Assembly: GCA_019415705.1 (NCBI GenBank)
Contig: DXYS01000022.1
Coordinates: 1 to 9,586 of the forward strand
DNA from: Bacteroidales bacterium
Lineage (GTDB): Bacteria; Bacteroidota; Bacteroidia; Bacteroidales; Muribaculaceae
Direction: 5' to 3'
DNA length: 9,586 nt
The notes beneath the pieces were generated by a model, which searched no databases, was not told where the DNA came from, and was given only the letters and a program-made list of their open reading frames with translations. Position numbers and translations under genes: made by a program. Below, in pieces: positions 1 through 5,235 of this stretch (positions are counted from its first letter, which is position 1; each line of letters starts with the position of its first letter).

Positions 1-485
1 CGGCCCCCTCGCGCCCCGCGGCTGACGGCCCCGCTCCAAAACTGCGCGTGCCCGGCCTCTCGCTGCGCCGTCACGGACAAGACACCGACGGAGCTGCAGC
101 CGCCGCGCAAGCCGACACTCTCGCCGAGACTTACAGCGACAGCGATGTCGAGCGGGCATGGACGTCGTTTATGGAAGAACACTCCTCGGAGGTGCTCCTT
201 GTCAACACCATGCGCAAGGCCGTGCCCGGACGCACTGCGCCCGACACCTACACCGTAGTAGTCGAGAACGACGTCCAGTCAGGCATCCTCATGCAAGGCA
301 TGCTTGAAATACTCACGTTCATGCGCAAAAAAATCCGTAACGACAGATTCAACATCGTCACGGAAGTCACAGACGGTCCCGGCTCGCCGAAGACATGGAC
401 CGAACAGGAAGTTCTCGCCGACATCCGCCGTCGCAACAGCGATTTCGCGGACTTTGTCGACGACTTCAAGCTGACCCTGCTCTGA
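1..485 (+). CDS. dnaX: DNA polymerase III subunit gamma/tau, C-terminal end (5' truncated by window edge)
   Basis: The reading frame is open from the left edge (first full codon at base 3) to TGA at 483-485, so only the last ~160 residues are visible and the true start lies outside; the GTG at 48 is internal. The clamp-loader ATPase domains are not in view. The visible part has a low-complexity Ala/Pro-rich linker, then a PKLRVPGLSL stretch, then a folded tail: W...F...H...VLLVNTMRKAVP, a VVVENDVQSGIL strand/helix, MRKKIRNDRFNIVTEV, and an end in FVDDFKLTLL. This order (a Trp-led helix, 'NTM...P', 'v.v.n..q', 'Nd.i.i.v.v', final 'f.L.l') is what I know from the tail of Bacteroidetes DnaX, which binds other replisome parts. 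The gene converges on the next one with only 5 bases between stops. The identification rests on the tail alone, so it is good but not certain. Confidence 0.8.
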   Translation, partial: APSRPAADGPAPKLRVPGLSLRRHGQDTDGAAAAAQADTLAETYSDSDVERAWTSFMEEHSSEVLLVNTMRKAVPGRTAPDTYTVVVENDVQSGILMQGMLEILTFMRKKIRNDRFNIVTEVTDGPGSPKTWTEQEVLADIRRRNSDFADFVDDFKLTLL

Positions 486-490
486 GCCTG

Positions 491-733
491 TCAGCGGGTA
501 GCGTAATCAAGCACAGTCGGCGACTCTACGTCTACGCCGAACTCTTTGGCACGTCGCAGGATAGCGCGAGCCAGCTGCGGTTTAAGCTCCTCAGGACAAT
601 AACGGAAATAAGCCTCTGCGGCACGCACGTGTGCGGCATCGGGCATGGGATATTCACGACGCTGCGGCAGTCCGAAAACCGAGTCGGGGAGTTCTTTCTT
701 TTCTTCGTAAGAGATGCGGTCGTTCATAATCAT
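491..733 (-). CDS. Small conserved hypothetical protein (80 aa)
   Basis: The start is taken as ATG at 733 (or 727, two codons later: MIMNDR or MNDR). The frame stays open upstream to 814, but that extension is Arg-rich and runs into the repeat unit at 781-862, so it is unlikely to be coding. The protein is soluble and mostly helical. A basic, Pro-containing core, LPQRREYPMPDAAHVRAAEAYF, is followed by a helix with LARAILRRAKEFGVDV. The pattern 'YP..D..HVr.A...F......LA.aI...A...G' recalls a short module seen in phage-linked or DUF6582-like proteins. That resemblance is from memory and gives no function. It lies tail to tail with dnaX (5-base gap) and no terminator is visible between them. No clear promoter was found upstream. 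Confidence 0.6.
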   Translation of the reverse strand: MIMNDRISYEEKKELPDSVFGLPQRREYPMPDAAHVRAAEAYFRYCPEELKPQLARAILRRAKEFGVDVESPTVLDYATR

Positions 734-780
734 AACTAATTTAAAGACTCTATTAAAACGACCCCGCCGCCGCGATTGTT

Positions 781-862
781 CGGACCCGAGCGGCGGCATG
801 GATAATATTCGCATAAAACGCTGACGGCCAAATCATATGTGCCGAATGGGACACCCCACGTC
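781..862. repeat. Dispersed intergenic repeat, copy 1 (degenerate REP end)
   Basis: This copy shares GAGCGGCGGCATG (788-800), a similar AT-rich spacer ending in TAAAA, and CTGACGGCC (821-829) plus ATATGTGCC (835-843) with the copy at 1217-1297. Its hairpin is decayed: GTGCC is followed by GAATGGGACACC, not by a perfect GGCAC arm. Only the right half is shared with the third unit near 2137-2193. Confidence 0.6.
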
Positions 863-942
863 ATTATGCTGTTTTTCAAGCTTTTACGCCTTGTTTGTCC
901 GCGTTAGCGGTCGTAGCCGCATAGCGGCGGAGGCAAGTGAGG

Positions 943-979
943 CCACGGTAAGCAGGCTGTTAGGTCTGCGCAACCGTGG
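943..979. repeat. Imperfect inverted repeat
   Basis: The outer arms are CCACGGT (943-949) and ACCGTGG (973-979), a perfect 7-base match. GCAG (952-955) and CTGC (966-969) can pair inside them. No T-tract follows on either strand, so it does not look like an intrinsic terminator. Confidence 0.5.
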
Positions 980-1002
980 TAACAATGTCATCTCAAAATA
1001 AA

Positions 1003-1019
1003 GCGCTCTGTAGGTGCGC
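1003..1019. repeat. Short inverted repeat with TGTAG in the loop
   Basis: GCGC (1003-1006) and GCGC (1016-1019) flank the loop TCTGTAGGT. The stem is short and would not be notable alone. It is listed because the loop carries the same TGTAG/CTACA core as the two stronger hairpins that follow. Confidence 0.3.
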
Positions 1020-1050
1020 CGTATTGATAATAAGCGTTTTATACTTTGCG

Positions 1051-1067
1051 TCACCCCTACAGGGTGA
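1051..1067. repeat. Hairpin with 6-bp stem and CTACA loop
   Basis: TCACCC (1051-1056), loop CTACA (1057-1061), GGGTGA (1062-1067); the arms match perfectly. The same five-base loop occurs in the larger hairpin at 1090-1127. Confidence 0.6.
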
Positions 1068-1089
1068 ATTATTCATTTCTGATTGATTT

Positions 1090-1127
1090 CCTATGACTGC
1101 GCTGACCTACAGTCAGCTTGTCATAGG
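1090..1127. repeat. Strong two-part hairpin with CTACA loop
   Basis: The outer arms are CCTATGAC (1090-1097) and GTCATAGG (1120-1127). After a small TGC/TT internal loop, the inner arms are GCTGAC (1101-1106) and GTCAGC (1112-1117), closing on CTACA (1107-1111). That gives 14 perfect base pairs in 38 bases, the strongest structure in the gene-free region. No T-tract follows. Confidence 0.7.
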
Positions 1128-1216
1128 CTCACATACGGCGCTGCGCTGCAGCGCTGACGCGCCGATGGCGCTTGCAACTCGGATGTCATTGAAACGCAGG
1201 GACATGCCAAAGCGAC

Positions 1217-1297
1217 CGGTCGGGAGCGGCGGCATGTATAGGCGTGTATAAAGCCCTGACGGCCACATAATACGTGCCAAAGGCACGTCCCTACAAT
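1217..1297 (-). repeat. Dispersed intergenic repeat, copy 2, ending in an intact REP-like hairpin
   Basis: GAGCGGCGGCATG (1224-1236) and CTGACGGCC (1256-1264) match copy 1. The right end is a perfect hairpin: ACGTGCC (1272-1278), AAA, GGCACGT (1282-1288), followed by CCCTACAAT (1289-1297). Read on the minus strand this is GTAG followed at once by the hairpin, the layout of REP sequences handled by RAYT (TnpA-REP) enzymes. It matches the unit at 2162-2193 with paired stem changes. Confidence 0.75.
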
Positions 1298-1322
1298 ATG
1301 ATGATAATCAAATGAATAACGT

Positions 1323-1345
1323 GGACGATTAAAAATCGTCCCTCC
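1323..1345 (-). repeat. REP-like hairpin with GGAG flank
   Basis: GGACGATT (1323-1330), AAA, AATCGTCC (1334-1341) form a perfect 8-bp stem with the same AAA loop as the other units. The plus-strand flank is CCCTCC, so the minus strand reads GGAG before the hairpin, where the other units read GTAG. It lies just downstream of the stop codon of the minus-strand gene 1362-1907 and would be in its 3' transcript end. It has no good T-tract. Confidence 0.65.
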
Positions 1346-1361
1346 ATATTCGCCTCCATGT

Positions 1362-1907
1362 TTATTTACGGGTGAGGGCGTGGCGGCGTTCGTAGACGGG
1401 GAGGTCAGAGAGGGGGATTTTATTGAACTTGGTTATTGATGGCAGGAAGTAGGCCCAGAGCTGCTCTGGCGAGAGTTTGGTGATACGTTTGACGGTCGGG
1501 TTGAGCAGGGCGTCGATTGTGCGTTCTTGTTCGGGAGTGAAGAGGCCCGAGCCGAAGAGGTCCTTAAGTTCTACGGGCTTTTCGTCGCGGAAGATGTGGC
1601 CAAGGATACGCATACGGTGCTCGACGCGTTTCTTGCGCGCCTCGCGGCGCTCCTTGGCTTTCTCGACGCGACGACGTGCGTCGTCGGCCATAGCGTCGGA
1701 CTCGGGCGTCGTGACGGGGTGAAGAGAGCTTTCGTCCAGCGACTCGGCAGCGCCGTCAGGCTTACGGATTCGTTCGGCTGTGATGATGGCCGAGACGAGG
1801 GCGTGGCATAGCGAGATGTTTTCGGGGTCGTCAAGGATTTGGCGGAGTAATTCGACGGGGATGTGAGCGGTGACGGTCTTCTGAGCTGATTTGCGTGTCT
1901 TTTTCAT
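1362..1907 (-). CDS. Hypothetical charged protein (181 aa)
   Basis: I do not recognise a family. I chose ATG at 1907 (MKKTRKSAQK). A GTG at 1928 would add seven residues, but it sits inside a promoter -7 box match (1928-1935). The protein has no signal peptide or membrane segment. The N-terminus is Lys/Arg-rich and leads into TAHIPVELLRQILDDPENISLCHALVSAII, which looks like two helices. A Ser/Pro linker follows (about residues 50-70), then a very basic helix rich in Arg, Lys and Glu (about 72-100, possibly coiled coil). The C-terminal part has ELKDLFGSGLFTPEQERTI and PEQLWAYFLPSITKFN, ending YERRHALTRK. The basic helix suggests nucleic-acid or protein contact, but that is a guess. It stands alone between the tRNA terminator and the REP-like hairpin at 1323-1345. 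Confidence 0.65.
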   Translation of the reverse strand: MKKTRKSAQKTVTAHIPVELLRQILDDPENISLCHALVSAIITAERIRKPDGAAESLDESSLHPVTTPESDAMADDARRRVEKAKERREARKKRVEHRMRILGHIFRDEKPVELKDLFGSGLFTPEQERTIDALLNPTVKRITKLSPEQLWAYFLPSITKFNKIPLSDLPVYERRHALTRK

Positions 1908-1927
1908 AGTATTCTTTGTTTTTGCCA

Positions 1928-1935
1928 CAAAGTTA
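1928..1935 (-). promoter_or_regulatory. Possible Bacteroidetes -7 box
   Basis: The minus strand reads TAACTTTG followed by T, an exact TAnnTTTGY match, about 20 bases upstream of the ATG at 1907. No TTTG lies at the expected -33 distance, so this is only a half match. It does argue for the ATG start over the upstream GTG. Confidence 0.4.
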
Positions 1936-2010
1936 GATTAAGAACAGACGCATAAGTGACTAAATTTGTCAGTCATGCATTTTAACACTTGCATATGCCG
2001 GATCAATTAA

Positions 2011-2048
2011 AAAACCGCAAACGCTGACAATCAAGCATTTGCGGTTTT
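2011..2048 (-). terminator. Intrinsic terminator downstream of tRNA-Arg
   Basis: The arms AAAACCGCAAACGC (2011-2024) and GCATTTGCGGTTTT (2035-2048) pair over 14 positions with one mismatch or wobble, around a 10-base loop. A T-run leaves the stem on the minus strand, 7 bases past the tRNA 3' end. The flanking A and T runs mean it could also act on the plus strand. Confidence 0.8.
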
Positions 2049-2054
2049 AACTTG

Positions 2055-2126
2055 TACTCCGGAGGAGAATCGAACTCCTATCAAAAGTTTAGGAAACTTC
2101 TATTCTATCCGTTGAACTACCGGAGC
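2055..2126 (-). tRNA. tRNA-Arg (anticodon CCU)
   Basis: Folded by eye on the minus strand: the acceptor arm is GCTCCGG with CCGGAGT (closing G-T wobble). The D arm is GTTC/GAAT, and the anticodon stem is GAAGT/ACTTT around the loop TTCCTAA. The anticodon CCT reads the arginine codon AGG. The T arm AGGAG-TTCGATT-CTCCT carries the usual TTC, and the discriminator base is A. CCA is not encoded. Length is 72 bases. A promoter lies at 2197-2229 and a terminator follows, so it is probably a single-gene transcription unit. Confidence 0.93.
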
Positions 2127-2136
2127 GGATTTTTCA

Positions 2137-2193
2137 AATTATACGTGCCGGTTGGCGGCCGAATTATACATGCCAAAGGCATGTCCCTACAAT
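2137..2193 (-). repeat. REP-like unit within the tRNA leader
   Basis: ACATGCC (2168-2174), AAA, GGCATGT (2178-2184) form a perfect 7-bp stem, followed by CCCTACAAT (2185-2193). Relative to the unit at 1272-1288, a C-G pair is replaced by T-A pairing, so both arms changed together. AATTATACGTGCC (2137-2149) repeats AATTATACATGCC (2162-2174) 25 bases away, giving a second half unit. The whole lies between the promoter and the mature tRNA. Confidence 0.75.
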
Positions 2194-2196
2194 GGT

Positions 2197-2229
2197 GCAA
2201 AGGTAATAGATAAAATCGATTCGGGCAAA
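2197..2229 (-). promoter_or_regulatory. sigma-ABfr promoter for tRNA-Arg
   Basis: On the minus strand, TTTG (2226-2229), 20 bases, then TACCTTTG (2198-2205) and C at 2197. This fits both conserved boxes of the Bacteroidetes vegetative promoter. Transcription should begin near 2190 and run through the REP-like hairpin before reaching the tRNA. Confidence 0.75.
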
Positions 2230-2230
2230 T

Positions 2231-2262
2231 TTTGATATTATCAGCCCATTACGTAATTTTGC
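2231..2262 (+). promoter_or_regulatory. sigma-ABfr promoter for the aminotransferase-aroA block
   Basis: TTTG (2231-2234), 19 bases, TAATTTTG (2254-2261), C at 2262: an exact match to both boxes with ideal spacing. A start near 2268 gives a leader of about 50 bases to the ATG at 2319. Its -33 box is one base from the -33 box of the divergent tRNA promoter. Confidence 0.78.
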
Positions 2263-2318
2263 ACATAAACCGCCGGCTTGCATCAGACGACGCGGCCGCC
2301 CTTAGATACTTGCATATT

Positions 2319-3521
2319 ATGGGAAAATACTCTTTTGACACCGTTATAGACCGCCGCGGCACATCGTCGATGAAGTACGAAGGTCTTGACGGAGTTTTCG
2401 GGCGCCACGACGTTTCGCCCATGTGGATCGCCGACCTCGATTTCGCAGTCTGCCCGGACATTGTCGACGCTCTGCGTCACCGTCTCGACCACCCGATTTT
2501 AGGCTACTACGCCTGCCCCGACAGTTACTGGAACGCCGTCATCGGCTGGCTGCGCGAGCGGCACGGATTTGAGGCTCGGCGCGAGGAGATGACTTTCGTG
2601 CCGGGCGTTGTCAAGGGTATAGCATATTGCATCAACTACTTCACCCGGCCCGGTGACAAGGTGCTCATACAGCCGCCGGTCTACCACCCGTTCCGCCTCG
2701 TGACCGAGGGCAATCACCGTCAGATAGTCGAGAATCCGCTGCGCATGACCGACGGACACTACACTATGGACCTCGAGGACTTGGAGCGCAAGATTGAGAC
2801 CGAGCGCCCCAAGCTGATGATACTCTGCAACCCCCACAACCCGATAGGCATACAGTGGGACGCCACGACGCTCGCCGAGGTGGCACGCATCTGCCGCGCC
2901 AACGACGTAATCGTGGTCAGCGATGAGATACACGGCGACCTGATGCTCGACGGACGCCGCCACATACCGTTTATCGACGTCAGCGACGACGCCCGCGCCG
3001 TCGGCATCATGCTCGGCGCACCGTCAAAGACTTTCAACATCCCCGGCCTTGTCAGCTCATGGATGATAATCAAAGACCCGGAGTTGCGCCGCGATTTCTA
3101 TCACTGGCTTGAGGTCAACGAGTTCAGCGCGCCGATGATGATTGCGACACTCGGCGCCGAGATGGCCTATACCCACGGCCGTCAATGGCTTGACGAGATG
3201 CTTGACTACATCAAGGGCAACATCGACTTCGCCGAGCGCTATGTGGCCGAAAACATCCCCGGCGTCAGAATAGTGCGTCCTGAGGCTTCATTCCTGCTGT
3301 GGGTCGATTTCAGCGGCCTCGGCCTGTGTCAGAAAGAGATAATGGACATGCTGCTTGACAAAGCTCATATAGCCCTCAACGACGGCACGATGTTCGGGCG
3401 TCAGGGCGAAGGATTCGCCCGCCTGAATGTGGGGTGTCCGCGCTCGGTGCTCACCGAGGCGCTCGGCCACATCCGCGACGCCGTCGCCTCTTTAGACTGC
3501 GACTGCTTGAAAGATGCCTGA
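2319..3521 (+). CDS. MalY/PatB-family PLP-dependent aminotransferase / C-S lyase (400 aa)
   Basis: A fold-type I PLP enzyme of the class I/II aminotransferase family. The closest subgroup is MalY/PatB, whose members cleave cystathionine and similar C-S compounds or transaminate. Visible landmarks are PMWIADLDF near the N-terminus (typical of PatB), the NPHNPIG cofactor-site motif with N171-P175, D202 in SDEIHGDL, and the PLP lysine K237 in GAPSKTFNIPGL. Length fits the family (about 390-400). ATG 2319 was chosen because the frame upstream, to a TTG at 2232, overlaps the promoter at 2231-2262. It begins a block whose next gene, aroA, follows after 18 bases. That setting leaves open a role in aromatic amino acid transamination instead of sulfur metabolism; the sequence does not decide. 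The family call is firm; the substrate is unknown. Confidence 0.88.
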   Translation: MGKYSFDTVIDRRGTSSMKYEGLDGVFGRHDVSPMWIADLDFAVCPDIVDALRHRLDHPILGYYACPDSYWNAVIGWLRERHGFEARREEMTFVPGVVKGIAYCINYFTRPGDKVLIQPPVYHPFRLVTEGNHRQIVENPLRMTDGHYTMDLEDLERKIETERPKLMILCNPHNPIGIQWDATTLAEVARICRANDVIVVSDEIHGDLMLDGRRHIPFIDVSDDARAVGIMLGAPSKTFNIPGLVSSWMIIKDPELRRDFYHWLEVNEFSAPMMIATLGAEMAYTHGRQWLDEMLDYIKGNIDFAERYVAENIPGVRIVRPEASFLLWVDFSGLGLCQKEIMDMLLDKAHIALNDGTMFGRQGEGFARLNVGCPRSVLTEALGHIRDAVASLDCDCLKDA

Positions 3522-3539
3522 CAAAACAGAAATCTGACA

Positions 3540-4793
3540 ATGGATTACCGCATTTTTCCTCCGGAAGAAATACTTGAGTGCAGCGTCACGCTGCCTCTGA
3601 GCAAAAGCATCAGCGCCCGCGCTCTGATTATGCGACGTCTCGCCGGATGCACCGACGCCTACACCGTGGCCGACTGCGACGACACGCGTTCGATGGCCGA
3701 AGCTCTGACATGCACCTCGGGCGAGGTCAACATCGGCCCGGCCGGCACCGCAATGCGCTTTTTGACTGCATATTACGCCGCTAACGAAGGCTGCGACATC
3801 ATACTTGACGGCAACGAACGCATGCGCCGCCGCCCCATACGCGCCTTGGTCGATGCGCTCCGCAGCCTTGGCGCTGACATCGAGTGGGCCGGCGAGGAAG
3901 GTTTCGCGCCACTGCACATCCGCGGCCGCCGTCTCAAAGGCGGCGAGCTGACGATGGACTCGTCGGTCTCGTCGCAATTTGTATCGGCGATACTGATGGT
4001 CGCCCCGACCATGCAGGAGCCGCTGACTCTGACCATGGACGGCGAAACCGTGTCGATGCCGTATATAAAAATGACCGTCGAGATGATGCGCCGCGCCGGC
4101 ATAGACGCCGAAATCAGCCGCGATGTCATCACCGTCGCGCCGGGCAAATACCGTCCCTACGACGAGCCGGTCGAGCGCGACTGGAGCGCCGCCGCGTTCT
4201 GGTATGAGATTGCCGCTATCACGGCCGGCTGGGTCTCGTTGCCGGGACTCGGCGACAAGAGCCTGCAGGGCGATGCGGTCACCGCCGCCCTTTATCCGCG
4301 CTTGGGCGTACTGACCGAATTTGAGAACGACGCGGCCGAACTGTCGGCCACCCCGGACCTATACTCGCGCCTTGACTTGGACATGACCGACACGCCTGAC
4401 CTCGTGCAAGCGATGGCCGTAACGGCCTGTGCGATAGGCGTGCCTTTCAGGTTTACGGGCGTCGCCACACTGCGCCACAAAGAGACCGACCGACTCGAGG
4501 CCCTGCGATGCGAACTGCTCAAGATAGGCTGCGTAGCCGAAATCGAGAGCGACAATATCATCTCGTGGGAGGGACGGCGTGTGCCTCTGACCGAAATGCC
4601 GGTAATCGACACCTACGGCGACCACCGCATGGCCATGGCCTTCGCGCCGCTGTCGGTCTTCGTGCCGGGAATAATCGTGCGCGACGCCGAGGTCGTCGGC
4701 AAGTCATATCCGGGATTCTGGGACGATATGCGTCAGGCCGGCTTCACCCTTACGGACGCCGCCGAGCCGCTGCCGGAGCCGGACGCCGAATAA
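3540..4793 (+). CDS. aroA: 3-phosphoshikimate 1-carboxyvinyltransferase (EPSP synthase)
   Basis: A cytosolic shikimate-pathway enzyme that joins phosphoenolpyruvate to shikimate-3-phosphate. The 417 residues are near the usual length. Motifs appear in order: LPLSKSISARAL (K22, R27), NIGPAGTAMRFL (65-75), DGNERMRRRPI (90-100), SSQFVSAIL (about 144-151), TPDLVQ with the likely catalytic D287, HKETDRLEAL (K314, E315, R318), DTYGDHRMAMAFA (H362, R363), and GKSYPGF (K388). The phosphoenolpyruvate-loop position that is Pro in E. coli (P101) is Phe here (F74). It follows the aminotransferase by 18 bases and precedes a small membrane protein by 10, so all are probably on one transcript from 2231-2262. 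Very secure. Confidence 0.95.
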   Translation: MDYRIFPPEEILECSVTLPLSKSISARALIMRRLAGCTDAYTVADCDDTRSMAEALTCTSGEVNIGPAGTAMRFLTAYYAANEGCDIILDGNERMRRRPIRALVDALRSLGADIEWAGEEGFAPLHIRGRRLKGGELTMDSSVSSQFVSAILMVAPTMQEPLTLTMDGETVSMPYIKMTVEMMRRAGIDAEISRDVITVAPGKYRPYDEPVERDWSAAAFWYEIAAITAGWVSLPGLGDKSLQGDAVTAALYPRLGVLTEFENDAAELSATPDLYSRLDLDMTDTPDLVQAMAVTACAIGVPFRFTGVATLRHKETDRLEALRCELLKIGCVAEIESDNIISWEGRRVPLTEMPVIDTYGDHRMAMAFAPLSVFVPGIIVRDAEVVGKSYPGFWDDMRQAGFTLTDAAEPLPEPDAE

Positions 4794-4803
4794 AACATAG
4801 AGA

Positions 4804-5235
4804 ATGAAACTTATAGCGATACTGAGTCTGATATTGGCCGCGAGCGCCCTGCTGCTCTACGTCCACCACCGCCTCACGGGCGGCGACAGGACCGACAGTA
4901 AGGTTGACGGCGCCGAAGGCGACGCTGCGGCCGAAGACAGCGAATGCTGCGGCATGCACATCACCTGCGAGCGCGACTCGCTGCTGACCGCCGTATCGCC
5001 CGAAATAGTCTATTATGACGACGAGGAGCTTGACGTCTACGCCGGACGAGGCGCCGACGATTACACCGACGAGGAGACCGAGCAGTTCCGCGACGTGCTC
5101 TACACGCTGCTGCCCGACGACATCGCCGGGTGGGGCCGCAGCATACAGCTGCGCGGCATCACGCTGCCGTCGGTCATAAAAGACGAATTATTACTCATCG
5201 TCTCTGAAGCCCGGGCCGCACGCAACCATGCTTGA
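4804..5235 (+). CDS. Membrane-anchored small protein with CCxxHxxC motif (143 aa), unknown function
   Basis: One N-terminal hydrophobic segment (residues 2-20, LIAILSLILAASALLLYV) is followed by HHR, suggesting a signal anchor. A charged, Asp/Glu/Ala-rich linker (25-47) leads to C48, C49, H52 and C55 in ECCGMHITCERDSLL, a set of ligands that could bind a metal. The rest is acidic and conserved-looking: EIVYYDDEELDVYAGR, DDYTDEETEQFRDVLYTLLPDDIAGW, and SIQLRGITLPSVIKDELLLIVSEAR. I recall similar Bacteroidales proteins in this position next to the permease, sometimes with an unhelpful 'phospholipase' label; nothing here supports lipase activity. Its stop overlaps the permease start by 8 bases (5228-5235), which suggests coupled translation and a shared task such as metal handling. 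That task is inference. Confidence 0.75.
   Translation: MKLIAILSLILAASALLLYVHHRLTGGDRTDSKVDGAEGDAAAEDSECCGMHITCERDSLLTAVSPEIVYYDDEELDVYAGRGADDYTDEETEQFRDVLYTLLPDDIAGWGRSIQLRGITLPSVIKDELLLIVSEARAARNHA

Larger units (their letters stand above)
734..1361. other. Gene-free region of ~630 bases filled with inverted and dispersed repeats
   Basis: No frame here gives a believable protein on either strand. The stretch contains two copies of a longer repeat (781-862 and 1217-1297), a REP-like hairpin (1323-1345), and a chain of inverted repeats between 916 and 1163, entered separately. Smaller elements not listed elsewhere are GCCGC-ATA-GCGGC (916-928), a perfect 12-base palindrome GCGCTGCAGCGC (1143-1154) bracketed by GGCGC (1137-1141) and GCGCC (1159-1163), and CAGGGACATGCCAAAG (1197-1210 area), which looks like half of a REP unit in the opposite orientation. 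The region separates two minus-strand genes and looks like a landing zone for repeats, or a remnant of a decayed element. Confidence 0.6.

Noticed and set aside
395..739. Plus-strand frame overlapping the dnaX end and the small minus-strand gene
   Set aside because: It runs through both coding regions in the wrong frame and shows no family pattern.
734..814. Upstream extension of the small minus-strand gene to a start at 814
   Set aside because: The extra 27 residues are low-complexity Arg-rich and overlap the dispersed repeat; ATG 733/727 gives the compact protein.
943..979. Intrinsic terminator
   Set aside because: No T-run follows the stem on either strand.
900..1170. CRISPR array
   Set aside because: The repeats are inverted, differ in length and spacing, and there is no regular spacer unit or cas gene.
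1477..1811. Plus-strand open frames opposite the 181-aa gene
   Set aside because: They are Arg/Ser-rich shadow frames of a GC-rich gene, with no promoter or recognisable motif.
2055..2126. Integration site of a mobile element at the tRNA
   Set aside because: There is no integrase gene and no duplicated tRNA 3' end within the window.
2232..2318. TTG start for the PatB-like enzyme
   Set aside because: It lies inside a near-perfect promoter (2231-2262), and the family's N-terminus fits ATG 2319.
4804..5235. Phospholipase function for the CCxxHxxC protein
   Set aside because: There is no lipase motif (GxSxG or HKD) in 143 residues; the label sometimes attached to such proteins is unsupported.
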